In this document: one piece after another, positions 6,081 to 13,096 of the stretch
How the letters are laid out: every line of letters begins with the position of its first letter
Position numbering within the stretch: position 1 is the stretch's first letter
Source of the DNA: Pseudolysinimonas_A sp965653335
GTDB lineage: Bacteria > Actinomycetota > Actinomycetes > Actinomycetales > Microbacteriaceae
NCBI GenBank assembly: GCA_965653335.1
Contig: CBFGZU010000026.1
Location: 1-21,942 of the forward strand
Direction of reading: 5' to 3'
DNA: 21,942 nt
Position numbers and translations under genes: made by a program
The notes under the pieces: generated by a model
Seen by the model: the letters and a program-made list of their open reading frames with translations, nothing else
The model's database searches: none
Told to the model about the DNA's origin: nothing

Positions 6081-6234
6081 CCGGGTGACTGTCGAGGAGA
6101 TTCGGGTTCCTCGCGGGGGTTGCCACCCGATGACGGTCCGCCTGGGGGGGGTGCGTTCCGTCTGAGATCAATCTGGCGTAGCAACCTCAAGATGCCACCC
6201 CGGCAATGCTCAAGATTCGCCAAAGATCGCGGCG

Positions 6235-6240
6235 TAGCCT
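6235..6240 (+). promoter_or_regulatory. -10 element, probable leaderless start of acetyltransferase gene
   Basis: TAGCCT ends 6 nt before the GTG at 6247. GAAGG directly before the start codon is too close to be a ribosome site. Confidence 0.45.
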
Positions 6241-6246
6241 GAAGGC

Positions 6247-6525
6247 GTGAATGAGATCGCCCATGAACCCGACGCTCAGCGGTACGTGATGCGGCGCGGC
6301 GGTGAACTCGTGAGCGTGCTCGAGTACCGCGACCACGGCACCGGAACCGTCATGCACCACACGGTGACCGTGCCGAAGTTCCGCGGTCATGGCTTCGCCG
6401 GCGAACTCGTCCAGTTCGCCGTCGACGACGTGGAGTCACGAGGTGCCGGCCCGATCATTCCCACCTGCTGGTACGTCGCCGACTGGTTCGCGACGCATCC
6501 GGATCGTCGCCGCCTGCTGCGGTGA
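6247..6525 (+). CDS. Small GNAT-fold N-acetyltransferase (YjdJ/COG2388 type)
   Basis: The 92-residue protein has the minimal acetyltransferase pattern of this family: VLEYRDHGTGTVMHHTVTVPKFRGHGFAGELVQFAVD, where V-P-x-x-R-G-x-G is the acetyl-CoA phosphate-binding loop, then PTCWYVADWFATHPD at the C-terminus. The length is normal for the family. The acceptor substrate is unknown. The GTG start fits a leaderless promoter. The gene is divergent from the small RNA and convergent with the deazaflavin-dependent oxidoreductase-like gene. Confidence 0.85.
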   Translation: MNEIAHEPDAQRYVMRRGGELVSVLEYRDHGTGTVMHHTVTVPKFRGHGFAGELVQFAVDDVESRGAGPIIPTCWYVADWFATHPDRRRLLR

Positions 6526-6539
6526 GGTGAGCCCCGGAT

Positions 6540-7034
6540 TCACGGCAGCCGAGTCGAAGGCCGCGGAGTGAGACGGAACACTCGTAGCGTGCGGCCGGCC
6601 GCGACCTCGTAGCGGCGGTATCCAGGCCAGTTGCGTTCCAGTTTCGGCCAGGCGAGTTCGCGTTCGACATCGTCGAGTGGGGTGGCGCGCACGTCGATGC
6701 GGCGCCCGCGCACGCTCACCGCGACGTCGGGATGAGCGAGCAGGTTGGCCGTCCAGGCCGGATGCGCGTCGCGCGCGAAGTTGCTACCGACGATGAGCAT
6801 CTCCGACCCGTCGGGGCAGTACATCAGCACCGTGTCACGCTCGAGTCCCGTCCTCGCTCCGACGGTGTGCAGGACGAGGGTCGGAACTCCGAGCCCACTG
6901 AGCTGCACCCGACCCCCGGTCAGCCGGGCCATCACGCGTTCGAGAGGTGGCATGATTCGCGGTCCAACGCGGCGGAAGAGCGCGGTGCGCGACAGCCAGG
7001 CGACGGGCGGTCGGAGGAGACGCGGAAGAACCAC
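6540..7034 (-). CDS. Deazaflavin (F420)-dependent nitroreductase-family protein
   Basis: The 164-residue product matches the Ddn-like family: LHTVGARTGLERDTVLMY, LIVGSNFARDAHPAWTANLLAHPDVAVSVRGRRIDVRA and ERELAWPKLERNWPGYRRYEVAAGRTLRVFRL. These split-barrel proteins bind cofactor F420 in actinobacteria and reduce or oxidise diverse compounds. The open frame extends much further upstream as Arg-rich sequence without family character. I place the start at GTG 7034 (VVLPRLLRPPVAWL), where CAGAGT ends 6 nt upstream. It is divergent from the luciferase-like gene, a natural context because some of those enzymes also use F420. The start is uncertain by a few codons. Confidence 0.82.
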   Translation of the reverse strand: MVLPRLLRPPVAWLSRTALFRRVGPRIMPPLERVMARLTGGRVQLSGLGVPTLVLHTVGARTGLERDTVLMYCPDGSEMLIVGSNFARDAHPAWTANLLAHPDVAVSVRGRRIDVRATPLDDVERELAWPKLERNWPGYRRYEVAAGRTLRVFRLTPRPSTRLP

Positions 7035-7105
7035 CCCGCCACTCTGCCCGATCTTTCGCGCGCGGATGCGGGAATGCGCGCCACTCCCCCGGCGCTGCAC
7101 CCAGG

Positions 7106-8131
7106 GTGAAACGCATCGGCTTCCTGACTTTCGGCCACTGGGCACCCGGTCACGGCTCGCTCGTCGCGACAGCCGCCGATGCGCTACAGCAGACCCTCGA
7201 GCTTGCGGTCGCCGCCGAAGAGGTGGGCGCCGACGGAGCATTTGTGCGCGTGCACCATTTCGCGCGTCAGCTGGCGTCTCCGTTTCCGCTCCTCGCCGCG
7301 ATCGGGGCGCGCACGTCACGCATCGAGATCGGCACCGCGGTCATCGATATGCGCTACGAGAATCCGCTGTACATGGCGGAGGATGCCGCGGCCGCCGATC
7401 TGCTGAGCGGCGGGCGACTGCAATTGGGCATCAGCCGCGGCTCCCCCGAGACGGCACTGCGGGGCTCGGAGTCGTTCGGCTACGTGCCCGCAGACGGCGA
7501 GACGGACGCCGACCTGGCGCGCCGGCACACCGAGCTGTTCCGAGCGGCGATCGCGGGAGCGGGGGTCGCGATGTCGGATCCGCAGATGACCGGCGTCGAG
7601 CAACCGCTGCCGATCGAACCGCGCTCCCCCGGGCTGCCGGACCGGATCTGGTGGGGTGCCGGAACTCGCGCGACAGCCGTCTGGGCTGCCGAGCAGGGCA
7701 TGAATCTCATGTCGTCGACGCTGCTCACCGAGGAGACCGGAGCCTCGCTCGCCGATCTGCAGGCGGAGCAGATCCAGATGTACCGCGACGCGTGGAAGGC
7801 GGCCGGTCACGAACGCGAGCCGCGCGTGTCGATCAGCCGCAGCATCCTGCCGATCATCGATGACGAGACCCGGCACTACTTCGGACTGCGGGCGCAGGCC
7901 GACGGTCAGGACCAGGTCGGTCACCTCGATGGCGGACTCGCCCGATTCGGGCGTTCCTACATCGGGGCGCCGGACACGATCGCCGCGGAGCTCGCCGCGG
8001 ATGCCGCGGTGCAGGCGGCGGACACGATCCTCGTCACGGTGCCCAACCAGCTCGGCGTCGAGTTCAACGCCCGCATCCTGGAGTCGATCGTGCGCGACAT
8101 CAAGCCGCACCTCCCCTCGGTGGTCGAGTAG
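7106..8131 (+). CDS. Luciferase-like (LLM) flavin-dependent oxidoreductase
   Basis: The 341-residue protein has the bacterial luciferase-like TIM barrel: LELAVAAEEVGADGAFVRVHHFARQLASPFPLLAAIGARTSRIEIGTAVIDMRYENPLYMAEDAAAADLLSGGRLQLGISRGSPE, then RIWWGAGTRATAVWAAEQGMNLMSST. These enzymes use FMN or F420 to oxidise small molecules; the substrate cannot be told. The start is GTG (MKRIGFLTFGHW). The last codons (VVE-stop) lie inside a palindromic repeat that continues 26 bp past the stop. The neighbouring F420-type protein suggests related redox chemistry, by inference only. Confidence 0.88.
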   Translation: MKRIGFLTFGHWAPGHGSLVATAADALQQTLELAVAAEEVGADGAFVRVHHFARQLASPFPLLAAIGARTSRIEIGTAVIDMRYENPLYMAEDAAAADLLSGGRLQLGISRGSPETALRGSESFGYVPADGETDADLARRHTELFRAAIAGAGVAMSDPQMTGVEQPLPIEPRSPGLPDRIWWGAGTRATAVWAAEQGMNLMSSTLLTEETGASLADLQAEQIQMYRDAWKAAGHEREPRVSISRSILPIIDDETRHYFGLRAQADGQDQVGHLDGGLARFGRSYIGAPDTIAAELAADAAVQAADTILVTVPNQLGVEFNARILESIVRDIKPHLPSVVE

Positions 8132-8157
8132 CCGCCGAAGGCGGCGTGTCGAGACCA
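8121..8157. repeat. REP-like palindromic element of Microbacteriaceae type
   Basis: The element begins TGGTCGAG and ends TCGAGACCA, with a GCCGCC-GAA-GGCGGC hairpin in the middle. Sequences of this pattern (a GC-variable stem between GGTCGAGTA and TCGAGACC flanks) are, from memory, dispersed in Microbacteriaceae genomes. It contains the stop codon of the LLM gene and ends just before the -10 of the aminotransferase gene. Only one copy is seen in the window. Confidence 0.6.
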
Positions 8158-8158
8158 C

Positions 8159-8164
8159 TAACCT
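8159..8164 (+). promoter_or_regulatory. -10 element, probable leaderless start of aminotransferase gene
   Basis: TAACCT begins two bases after the palindromic repeat and ends 7 nt before the GTG at 8172. It suggests that the aminotransferase is transcribed separately from the LLM gene. Confidence 0.42.
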
Positions 8165-8171
8165 CGAACCC

Positions 8172-9362
8172 GTGACGATCCCCGGACCCTGGCTGCGCAC
8201 CGCGGCAGGGGCGGGTCTCGTCGGCGCCGACGGCTCAGTCGGGGCGACGATCTTCGCCGAGATGAGCGCCCTCGCGGCCCGCACGGGTGCCGTGAATCTC
8301 GGTCAGGGCTTTCCCGACAGCGACGGGCCGCCCGAGGTGCTCGACGCCGCGAGGCAGGCGATCGCCGAAGGTGTCAACCAGTACCCGCCCGGTCGAGGGA
8401 TGCCGGTGCTGCGCGAGGCGATCGCCCGCCACCAGCAGCGCTTCTACGGGATCGCCGTGGACCCGGAGTCCGAGGTTCTCGTCACCGCGGGCGCGACCGA
8501 GGCCCTCGCCGCGACGCTCCTGGCCCTCGTGGAGCCGGGCGACGAGGTCGTGACCTTCGAGCCGTACTACGACTCGTATGCGGCTGTCGCCGCGCTCGCC
8601 GGGGCCCGCCTCGTGACGGTTCCGCTCGAGTGGCCCGCGTTCGCTCCCGATCCCGATCGCATCCGGGCGGCCTTCTCGGCGCGCACCCGCATCGTGCTCG
8701 TCAACGATCCGCACAACCCCACGGGCTCGATCCTCGACCGCGCGACGCGCGAACTCGTCGTCGAACTCGCGATCCGCCACGACGCGTTCATCGTCACCGA
8801 CGAGGTTTACGAGCATCTGCGATTCGGCACGTCGCACGAGCCGATCGCGACCCTTCCCGGCGCGGCCGAGCGCACGATCACGATCTCGTCGGGCGGCAAG
8901 ACGTTCTCGACGACCGGCTGGAAGATCGGCTGGCTGACCGCTCGTGCGGACCTCGTGACAGCAATCCTCAGCGTCAAGCAGTTTCTGACCTATGTGAACG
9001 GAGCACCGTTCCAGCCGGCGATCGCGGCCGGCCTCGACCTGCCTGACGCGTTCTACGCCCGGATCGCCGCCGACCTCGGGGCCGGTCGCGACATCCTCGT
9101 CGGCGGACTGCGGCAGGCCGGGCTCGCGGTGTCGGTTCCCGAGGGGTCGTACTTCGTCGTCGCGGATGCCGCGCCGCTCGGGGCGAAGGATGCCGCGGCG
9201 TTCTGCCGGGAGCTCGCGACGACCGCGGGGGTCGTCGGTATCCCGGTCTCGGCATTCGCGGCGACTCCCGACGCCTACCCCGGTCTCGTGCGGTTCGCGT
9301 TCTGCAAGCGGCCGGAGGTGTTGCGCGAGGCCGCGCAGCGCCTGGCGACGCTGTCCGGGTAG
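8172..9362 (+). CDS. Class I/II PLP-dependent aminotransferase
   Basis: The 396-residue protein is a fold-type I aminotransferase: NLGQGFPDSDGPPEVLDAA (substrate side), YPPGRGMPVLREAIA, VTAGATEAL, NDPHNPTG (N182), VTDEVYEHLRF (D210, Y213) and SSGGKTFSTTGWKIGW, with K243 forming the Schiff base with pyridoxal phosphate. The pattern is closest to the methionine/kynurenine aminotransferase group (YbdL/KAT-like) that also includes actinobacterial enzymes annotated as succinyl-diaminopimelate transaminases. The substrate is not decidable here. An open frame extends upstream into the LLM gene but is a shadow; GTG 8172 with its -10 is the sensible start. Confidence 0.9.
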   Translation: MTIPGPWLRTAAGAGLVGADGSVGATIFAEMSALAARTGAVNLGQGFPDSDGPPEVLDAARQAIAEGVNQYPPGRGMPVLREAIARHQQRFYGIAVDPESEVLVTAGATEALAATLLALVEPGDEVVTFEPYYDSYAAVAALAGARLVTVPLEWPAFAPDPDRIRAAFSARTRIVLVNDPHNPTGSILDRATRELVVELAIRHDAFIVTDEVYEHLRFGTSHEPIATLPGAAERTITISSGGKTFSTTGWKIGWLTARADLVTAILSVKQFLTYVNGAPFQPAIAAGLDLPDAFYARIAADLGAGRDILVGGLRQAGLAVSVPEGSYFVVADAAPLGAKDAAAFCRELATTAGVVGIPVSAFAATPDAYPGLVRFAFCKRPEVLREAAQRLATLSG

Positions 9363-9371
9363 TCGAATCTA

Positions 9372-9404
9372 TTGTTTTTCGATCGGTTTACATCGATAAT
9401 CGAT
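9372..9404 (+). promoter_or_regulatory. Promoter with ATCGAT operator repeats for DUF2975-regulator operon
   Basis: TTGTTT (9372-9377), a 17-bp spacer and GATAAT (9395-9400) make the best promoter in the window, ending 6 nt before the ATG, so the mRNA is probably leaderless. Two palindromic ATCGAT copies (9392-9397 and 9399-9404) cover the -10, and a third TCGAT is at 9379-9383. A repressor bound here would exclude polymerase; the Cro/C1-type protein encoded in the same operon is the obvious candidate. Confidence 0.65.
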
Positions 9405-9406
9405 AG

Positions 9407-9916
9407 ATGACCGCTCCTGCTCCGCTCGAACTCCCGCGTCCTTGGCTCCCCGTCGTCGTCGCGAGCTACGTCGCGCTTGGAATTCTCTTCCTCGGCGTCG
9501 GGGCCGTTCAGTACGGTCTCGTCTCGTTGTCGTCCTACTACGCCGATGTCTTGCTGCCGGAGTATGCGCGCTGGCAGGTGCCGATGCTCATCCCCGCTCT
9601 CGCCTTGGGCGTCTGCATCCAGGTAAGTGTTGTGGCGACGGTCGTTCTCGTCGCACGCGTGCGCTCGGGTCGTGTCCTCGAAGCCCGCGCGGTGCGATGG
9701 GTGGACGTGCTCGTCGGAGCGGTGACCGTCGCCGGGCTGCTCACGGTCGTTCTGCTCGTCGTGATGCGCCTGGCCGACGCGGTACCGCCCGGCGTGATGC
9801 TCGTGCTTCTGCTCGGTGGAGTCAGCCTGCTGGTTCTGGATCTGCTGCTGCTCGTGCTGCGCTCGCTGTTGCGGCGTGCGATCGTGATGCGCAGTGAGCT
9901 CGACGAGGTGGTCTGA
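9407..9916 (+). CDS. DUF2975-family membrane protein
   Basis: The 169-residue protein has four hydrophobic segments (about 14-36, 57-80, 98-120 and 127-153), a short Arg-rich loop between the second and third, and a cytoplasmic C-terminal tail. DUF2975 proteins are almost always encoded with a small YozG-like Cro/C1 regulator, exactly as here: stop and next start share a base in TGATG at 9914-9918. The role of the family is not well established. A membrane partner controlling the regulator has been proposed for similar pairs, but nothing in the sequence proves it. Confidence 0.82.
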   Translation: MTAPAPLELPRPWLPVVVASYVALGILFLGVGAVQYGLVSLSSYYADVLLPEYARWQVPMLIPALALGVCIQVSVVATVVLVARVRSGRVLEARAVRWVDVLVGAVTVAGLLTVVLLVVMRLADAVPPGVMLVLLLGGVSLLVLDLLLLVLRSLLRRAIVMRSELDEVV

Positions 9917-10122
9917 TGGCGATCCGCCTCTCGATCGACCGCATGCTCGTCGAGCGTGGAATGAGCGTGGGGGACTTTGCTGACGCCATCGGCATCACAC
10001 CCGCGAACGTGGCGGTGCTCAAGAACGGGCGGGCGAAGGCAGTGCGCTTCACGACTCTCGACGCGATGTGTCGGGTTCTCGACTGCCAGCCCGGTGACCT
10101 GCTGGCCTACGACCCCGACTGA
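9916..10122 (+). CDS. YozG-like Cro/C1-type small DNA-binding regulator
   Basis: The 68-residue protein is almost entirely one helix-turn-helix domain: LSIDRMLVERGMSVGDFADAIGITPANVAVLKNGRAKAVRFTTLDAMCRVLDCQPGDLLAYDPD. The C-terminal CxPGDLL(x)Y is typical of the YozG/XRE family. It is translationally coupled to the DUF2975 gene and probably binds the ATCGAT repeats at the operon promoter. The final 16 bp overlap the 3' end of the convergent DNA-glycosylase gene. Confidence 0.9.
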   Translation: MAIRLSIDRMLVERGMSVGDFADAIGITPANVAVLKNGRAKAVRFTTLDAMCRVLDCQPGDLLAYDPD

Positions 10123-10688
10123 GTCGGGATCAGCCCCGCTGCTCGCGCTGGCTCCGCGTAGGCGGCGGCGAGCGTCGCGATGGTGTCATGCGCGTTGAGC
10201 CCGCTCGGGTTCGGAACGACCCACAGCCGTGCGCCCTCGATGCCGCCGGGCTGCTCGCCTGTCGTGGCCTTTGGCTCGTCGAAACCGGCACGATACGCCG
10301 TGACACCGACGACCGCGACGACCGCCGGATGCGAGCGGCGCACGGTCTCGCGCAGACGTTTGGCTCCCGCCCGCAGTTCCTCGCGCGCGAGCTCGTCGGC
10401 GCGGGCGGTCGCGCGATTGACCAGGTTGCTGATGCCGATGCCGCGCGCGACGAACTCCGCGCGTTCGGCATCCGTCATACCCCGCGCGAAGTCGGGGAGC
10501 ACGTCGATGATGCCGGCAGCGAGCAGCGCCGGGTAGAAGCGATTGCCCGGGTAGGCGAAATGGGTTTGCGTCGCCGCGGTCCACAACCCCGGGTTGATGC
10601 CGACGAACAGCAGCCGCAGTCGTTCGCCGATCAGGTCAGGTACGGCGACGTCGCGAAACTCCTGAAGCTCCGCGCGCGTGAAACCCAT
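10107..10688 (-). CDS. mug: Mug-type mismatch-specific uracil/thymine DNA glycosylase
   Basis: The 193-residue enzyme belongs to the uracil-DNA glycosylase superfamily: LRLLFVGINPGLWTAATQTHFAYPGNRFYPALLAAGI (the GINPG active-site motif, with N supplying the catalytic side chain in Mug) and VVPNPSGLNAH, the NPSGLN loop that intercalates into DNA. It removes uracil or thymine mispaired with guanine, or modified cytosines, in base excision repair. The start ATG overlaps the stop of the thymidylate kinase gene (TGATG), so the two are coupled. The long open frame upstream of 10688 is the shadow of the kinase. A perfect CCCGAC-TGA-GTCGGG hairpin (10114-10128) covers its end and the end of the convergent regulator gene. 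Confidence 0.92.
   Translation of the reverse strand: MGFTRAELQEFRDVAVPDLIGERLRLLFVGINPGLWTAATQTHFAYPGNRFYPALLAAGIIDVLPDFARGMTDAERAEFVARGIGISNLVNRATARADELAREELRAGAKRLRETVRRSHPAVVAVVGVTAYRAGFDEPKATTGEQPGGIEGARLWVVPNPSGLNAHDTIATLAAAYAEPARAAGLIPTQSGS
10114..10128. terminator. Small hairpin shared by two convergent gene ends
   Basis: CCCGAC-TGA-GTCGGG forms a 6-bp stem with a 3-nt loop that contains the TGA stop of the Cro/C1 gene. There is no T-run, so termination efficiency is doubtful. Confidence 0.3.
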
Positions 10689-11299
10689 CAGCGCAGCGAA
10701 GCCAGCGCGTTCCAGATCGCGTCGGCGACCGCTTCGCGCGGCGCGTCGCCGTCGACGTCGATCAGCCGCCCGAGCGGCACGTCGCTCGCGAAGGAGTGCA
10801 AATACAGGTCGCGGGCCTTCTCGAGCGCCGAGGCCTGGTCGAATGGACCGGTGTTGAACTCGCCTCGCGCGGCTAAGCGGGCGACGCAAGCATCGACCGA
10901 GGTGTCGACGAAGATCGTCGCATCCGGTTCCATCGCCCGGGAGTTGAGGGTGCGCACCCACTCGAAGGGCAGCCCCTGCGAGGTCTGGTACGCGAGCGAC
11001 GACGCGACGTAACGGTCGCTCACCACCCAGGTGCCGGCATCCAGCAGTTCCCGGATCTCGACGGTGTGCTCGATGCGGTCCGCGGCGAAGGTGAGGGCGA
11101 CTGTCTCGGGTTCGAGATGCAGGTCGCCGTCGGTGAAGGCCCGCGCGATCCGGCCGATCGCGCCGTCGGTCGGCTCCTTCGTGAGCTCCACCGGAATGCC
11201 GTGTTCGATGAGCCGCGCCGCGAGGAGCGCGCCCTGCGTCGTGGTGCCGGCCCCGTCGAGGCCCTCGAGCACGATGAACCGACCTCGACCACTCCGCAC
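10688..11299 (-). CDS. tmk: Thymidylate kinase-like protein with Lys-less P-loop
   Basis: The 203-residue protein reads as a dTMP kinase throughout: FIVLEGLDGAG at the start, KEPTDGAIGRIAR (41-53), FAADRIEH (71-78), WVVSDRYVASSLAYQ (91-105, with the D95-R96-Y97 substrate motif) and a LID region near RLAARGEFNTGPFD. In the P-loop G13-L-D-G16-A-G18-T19-T20-T21, the lysine expected at position 19 is threonine (ACC codon at 11245-11243). The rest of the loop is intact, so this looks like a natural variant rather than decay. The GTG start has TAGCAT ending 6 nt upstream and no ribosome site. It is followed directly by the Mug gene; phosphorylation of dTMP and removal of U or T from DNA are linked jobs. 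A canonical Tmk may exist elsewhere. Confidence 0.85.
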   Translation of the reverse strand: MRSGRGRFIVLEGLDGAGTTTQGALLAARLIEHGIPVELTKEPTDGAIGRIARAFTDGDLHLEPETVALTFAADRIEHTVEIRELLDAGTWVVSDRYVASSLAYQTSQGLPFEWVRTLNSRAMEPDATIFVDTSVDACVARLAARGEFNTGPFDQASALEKARDLYLHSFASDVPLGRLIDVDGDAPREAVADAIWNALASLR

Positions 11300-11305
11300 C
11301 TGACG

Positions 11306-11311
11306 ATGCTA
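11306..11311 (-). promoter_or_regulatory. -10 element, probable leaderless start of kinase-Mug operon
   Basis: TAGCAT on the minus strand ends 6 nt before the GTG at 11299. The divergent membrane-protein gene starts about 40 bp away, so the two promoters overlap. Confidence 0.42.
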
Positions 11312-11349
11312 TCGACGCGAATGCCGCAGACTGAGCGCGGAGGCCATCC

Positions 11350-12048
11350 ATGAGCGATGCGCTGTTCACCGCAACGTGGGTGTTCGTGCTCGGCAGCGTC
11401 GGCGGTGTGCTCCTGGAGCGAGTCTGGATGCGACTGCTCGAAGGGCCCGACGTCGTCGATCCGCGCAGCGGACTGCTCTATGTGCCGTTCAATCCGCTGT
11501 ACGGATTCGCCGCCGTGATCGGGTCTCTCGTGCTGGCACCCCTCGCGTGGTCGCCTCCGTTCGTCTTCCTCGTCGCGCTCGTGGTCTTCACCCTCGTCGA
11601 AGGGATCGCGAGTCTCGTGATGGAGCACGCGTTCGGGGTGGTGTTCTGGGACTACAGCGACAGGCGGCTCAACCTGGGAGGCCGGGTCTGTTTGGAGTAC
11701 GCGCTGCTTTGGGGCGCGCTCGGGCTCGTGCTCGTCTACTTCATCGACCCCGCCCTCCGCGCGATCGTCGAGCTCCTGCCCCGACCGGTGAGCGACATCG
11801 TGGCCGTCGTCATCTTGGCGGTCGTGACGACCGCTGCCGTGCTCACCCTCACCGGATTCGCCCGATTGAGGAGCACCATCGGCGGATGGACGTCGACCGC
11901 CGCGACACCCGAGGCCGACTGGGATCGGATCATCGATCGCCTCGCACCTCCGGATGCGGTCGCCGCCGCCTTCCCGAACATGAACCTCAGCGTGCGATAC
12001 CGGCGTCTGCGAAACGCCCGGTCGGCCGGACCAACCCTTCCCCGGTGA
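11350..12048 (+). CDS. CmpB-type (putative ABC-transporter type IV) membrane protein
   Basis: The 232-residue protein has about five hydrophobic segments and the hallmark of the CmpB-like family: an early short loop with VDPRSGLLYVPFNPLYGFAAVIG, and FWDYSDRRLNLGGRVCLEYALLWGALG (about 98-124). The C-terminus after residue 180 is hydrophilic. The biological role of the family is poorly defined. GGAGG at 11339-11343 lies 6 nt before the ATG, a normal ribosome site and one of the clearer ones in the window. Confidence 0.78.
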   Translation: MSDALFTATWVFVLGSVGGVLLERVWMRLLEGPDVVDPRSGLLYVPFNPLYGFAAVIGSLVLAPLAWSPPFVFLVALVVFTLVEGIASLVMEHAFGVVFWDYSDRRLNLGGRVCLEYALLWGALGLVLVYFIDPALRAIVELLPRPVSDIVAVVILAVVTTAAVLTLTGFARLRSTIGGWTSTAATPEADWDRIIDRLAPPDAVAAAFPNMNLSVRYRRLRNARSAGPTLPR

Positions 12049-12067
12049 CGCCGGCCACGGCGACCGG

Positions 12068-12073
12068 CAGAAT
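12068..12073 (+). promoter_or_regulatory. -10-like element of ligase gene
   Basis: CAGAAT ends 6 nt before the ATG at 12080; the identical hexamer stands at the same distance before the VOC gene start. It is weaker than TANNNT but agrees at the key A and T. Confidence 0.35.
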
Positions 12074-12079
12074 CGGGAC

Positions 12080-13096
12080 ATGTCGCTCGTCGCCCCCATG
12101 CTCGCCAAGTCCGTCGAGACGGTTCCCGAGGGCAACCTGTTGTACGAACCGAAGTGGGACGGCTTCCGTGGCATCGTGCAGGTGACCGCTGAGGGCGTCG
12201 AGATCGGCAGTCGCGGCGACAAGCCGCTCACCCGCTACTTTCCGGAACTCGTGGATGCCTTCGCCCGCCTGCTGCCGCCGTGCGTGCTCGACGGCGAGAT
12301 CGTCGTCACGATCGAGTGGGACGGCAAGCGCCGGCTGCACTGGGATTCGCTGACCCAGCGCATCCACCCCGCCGAGAGTCGGGTCACGAAGCTGTCACAG
12401 GAGACTCCCGCCTCGTTCGTCGCGTTCGATGTGCTGTCGATCGGCGATCGCGACCTCGCCGGCGAACCGCTGTCGGTGCGTCGTGTCGAACTCGAGAAGC
12501 TCTTCGCGGGCGTGCCCGCTCCCCTGCATCTCACCCGCACCACGCGCGACGTCGAGGTCGCTCGGCGCTGGCTCGACGAATTCGAAGGCGCAGGATTGGA
12601 TGGCGTGATCGCCAAGCCGCTCGACGAGCCGTACCACCCGGGCAAGCGCGCGATGTTCAAGATCAAACACAAGCGCACCGCGGATGTCGTGTTGCTCGGC
12701 TACCGCATCCACAAGTCGGGCGAGGGCGTCGGCTCGCTGCTCCTCGGCCTCTACCATGACGGGCAGCTGCGACCCGTCGGCGGTGTGTCGGCGTTCAGCA
12801 ACGCGCGCCGACTCGAACTAGTCGACGAACTCGCGTCGCTCGTGGAGCGCGACGGCGACGGCGCGGCGGTCACGGGCGAGAAGGAGCGCAGCCGGTTCTC
12901 GTCCGGCAAAGACGTGTCGTTCGTGCGGCTGGAGCCTACGCGCGTGCTCGAGGTGCGGTACGACCAGATGGAGGCCGGACGGTTCCGGCACACCGTGCAG
13001 TTCGAACGCTGGCGGCCCGACCGCGACCCCGAGTCGTGCACCTACGACCAGCTCGATGTGCCCGTCGCCTACGACCTGGACGACGTGCTGCAGTAA
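12080..13096 (+). CDS. ligC: ATP-dependent DNA ligase (LigC-like)
   Basis: The 338-residue enzyme has the nucleotidyltransferase motifs of ATP-dependent ligases in order: motif I EPKWDGFRG with the adenylated K25, motif Ia SRGDK (44-48), DGEIV (71-75), FVAFDVL (113-119), LDGVIAKP (173-180) and MFKIKHKR (192-199), followed by an OB-fold domain. There is no polymerase or nuclease domain, so it is the small LigC type rather than full LigD. In Mycobacterium ligC (Rv3731) lies beside the polymerase gene Rv3730c, the same pairing as here, where the two stop codons abut with no spacer. It is thought to serve base excision or backup end-joining repair. The start is ATG 12080. Confidence 0.93.
   Translation: MSLVAPMLAKSVETVPEGNLLYEPKWDGFRGIVQVTAEGVEIGSRGDKPLTRYFPELVDAFARLLPPCVLDGEIVVTIEWDGKRRLHWDSLTQRIHPAESRVTKLSQETPASFVAFDVLSIGDRDLAGEPLSVRRVELEKLFAGVPAPLHLTRTTRDVEVARRWLDEFEGAGLDGVIAKPLDEPYHPGKRAMFKIKHKRTADVVLLGYRIHKSGEGVGSLLLGLYHDGQLRPVGGVSAFSNARRLELVDELASLVERDGDGAAVTGEKERSRFSSGKDVSFVRLEPTRVLEVRYDQMEAGRFRHTVQFERWRPDRDPESCTYDQLDVPVAYDLDDVLQ

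Noticed and set aside
10689..11369. N-terminal extension of the Mug frame by 227 residues
   Set aside because: The stretch is the off-frame shadow of the thymidylate kinase; the true start is the ATG overlapping the kinase stop.
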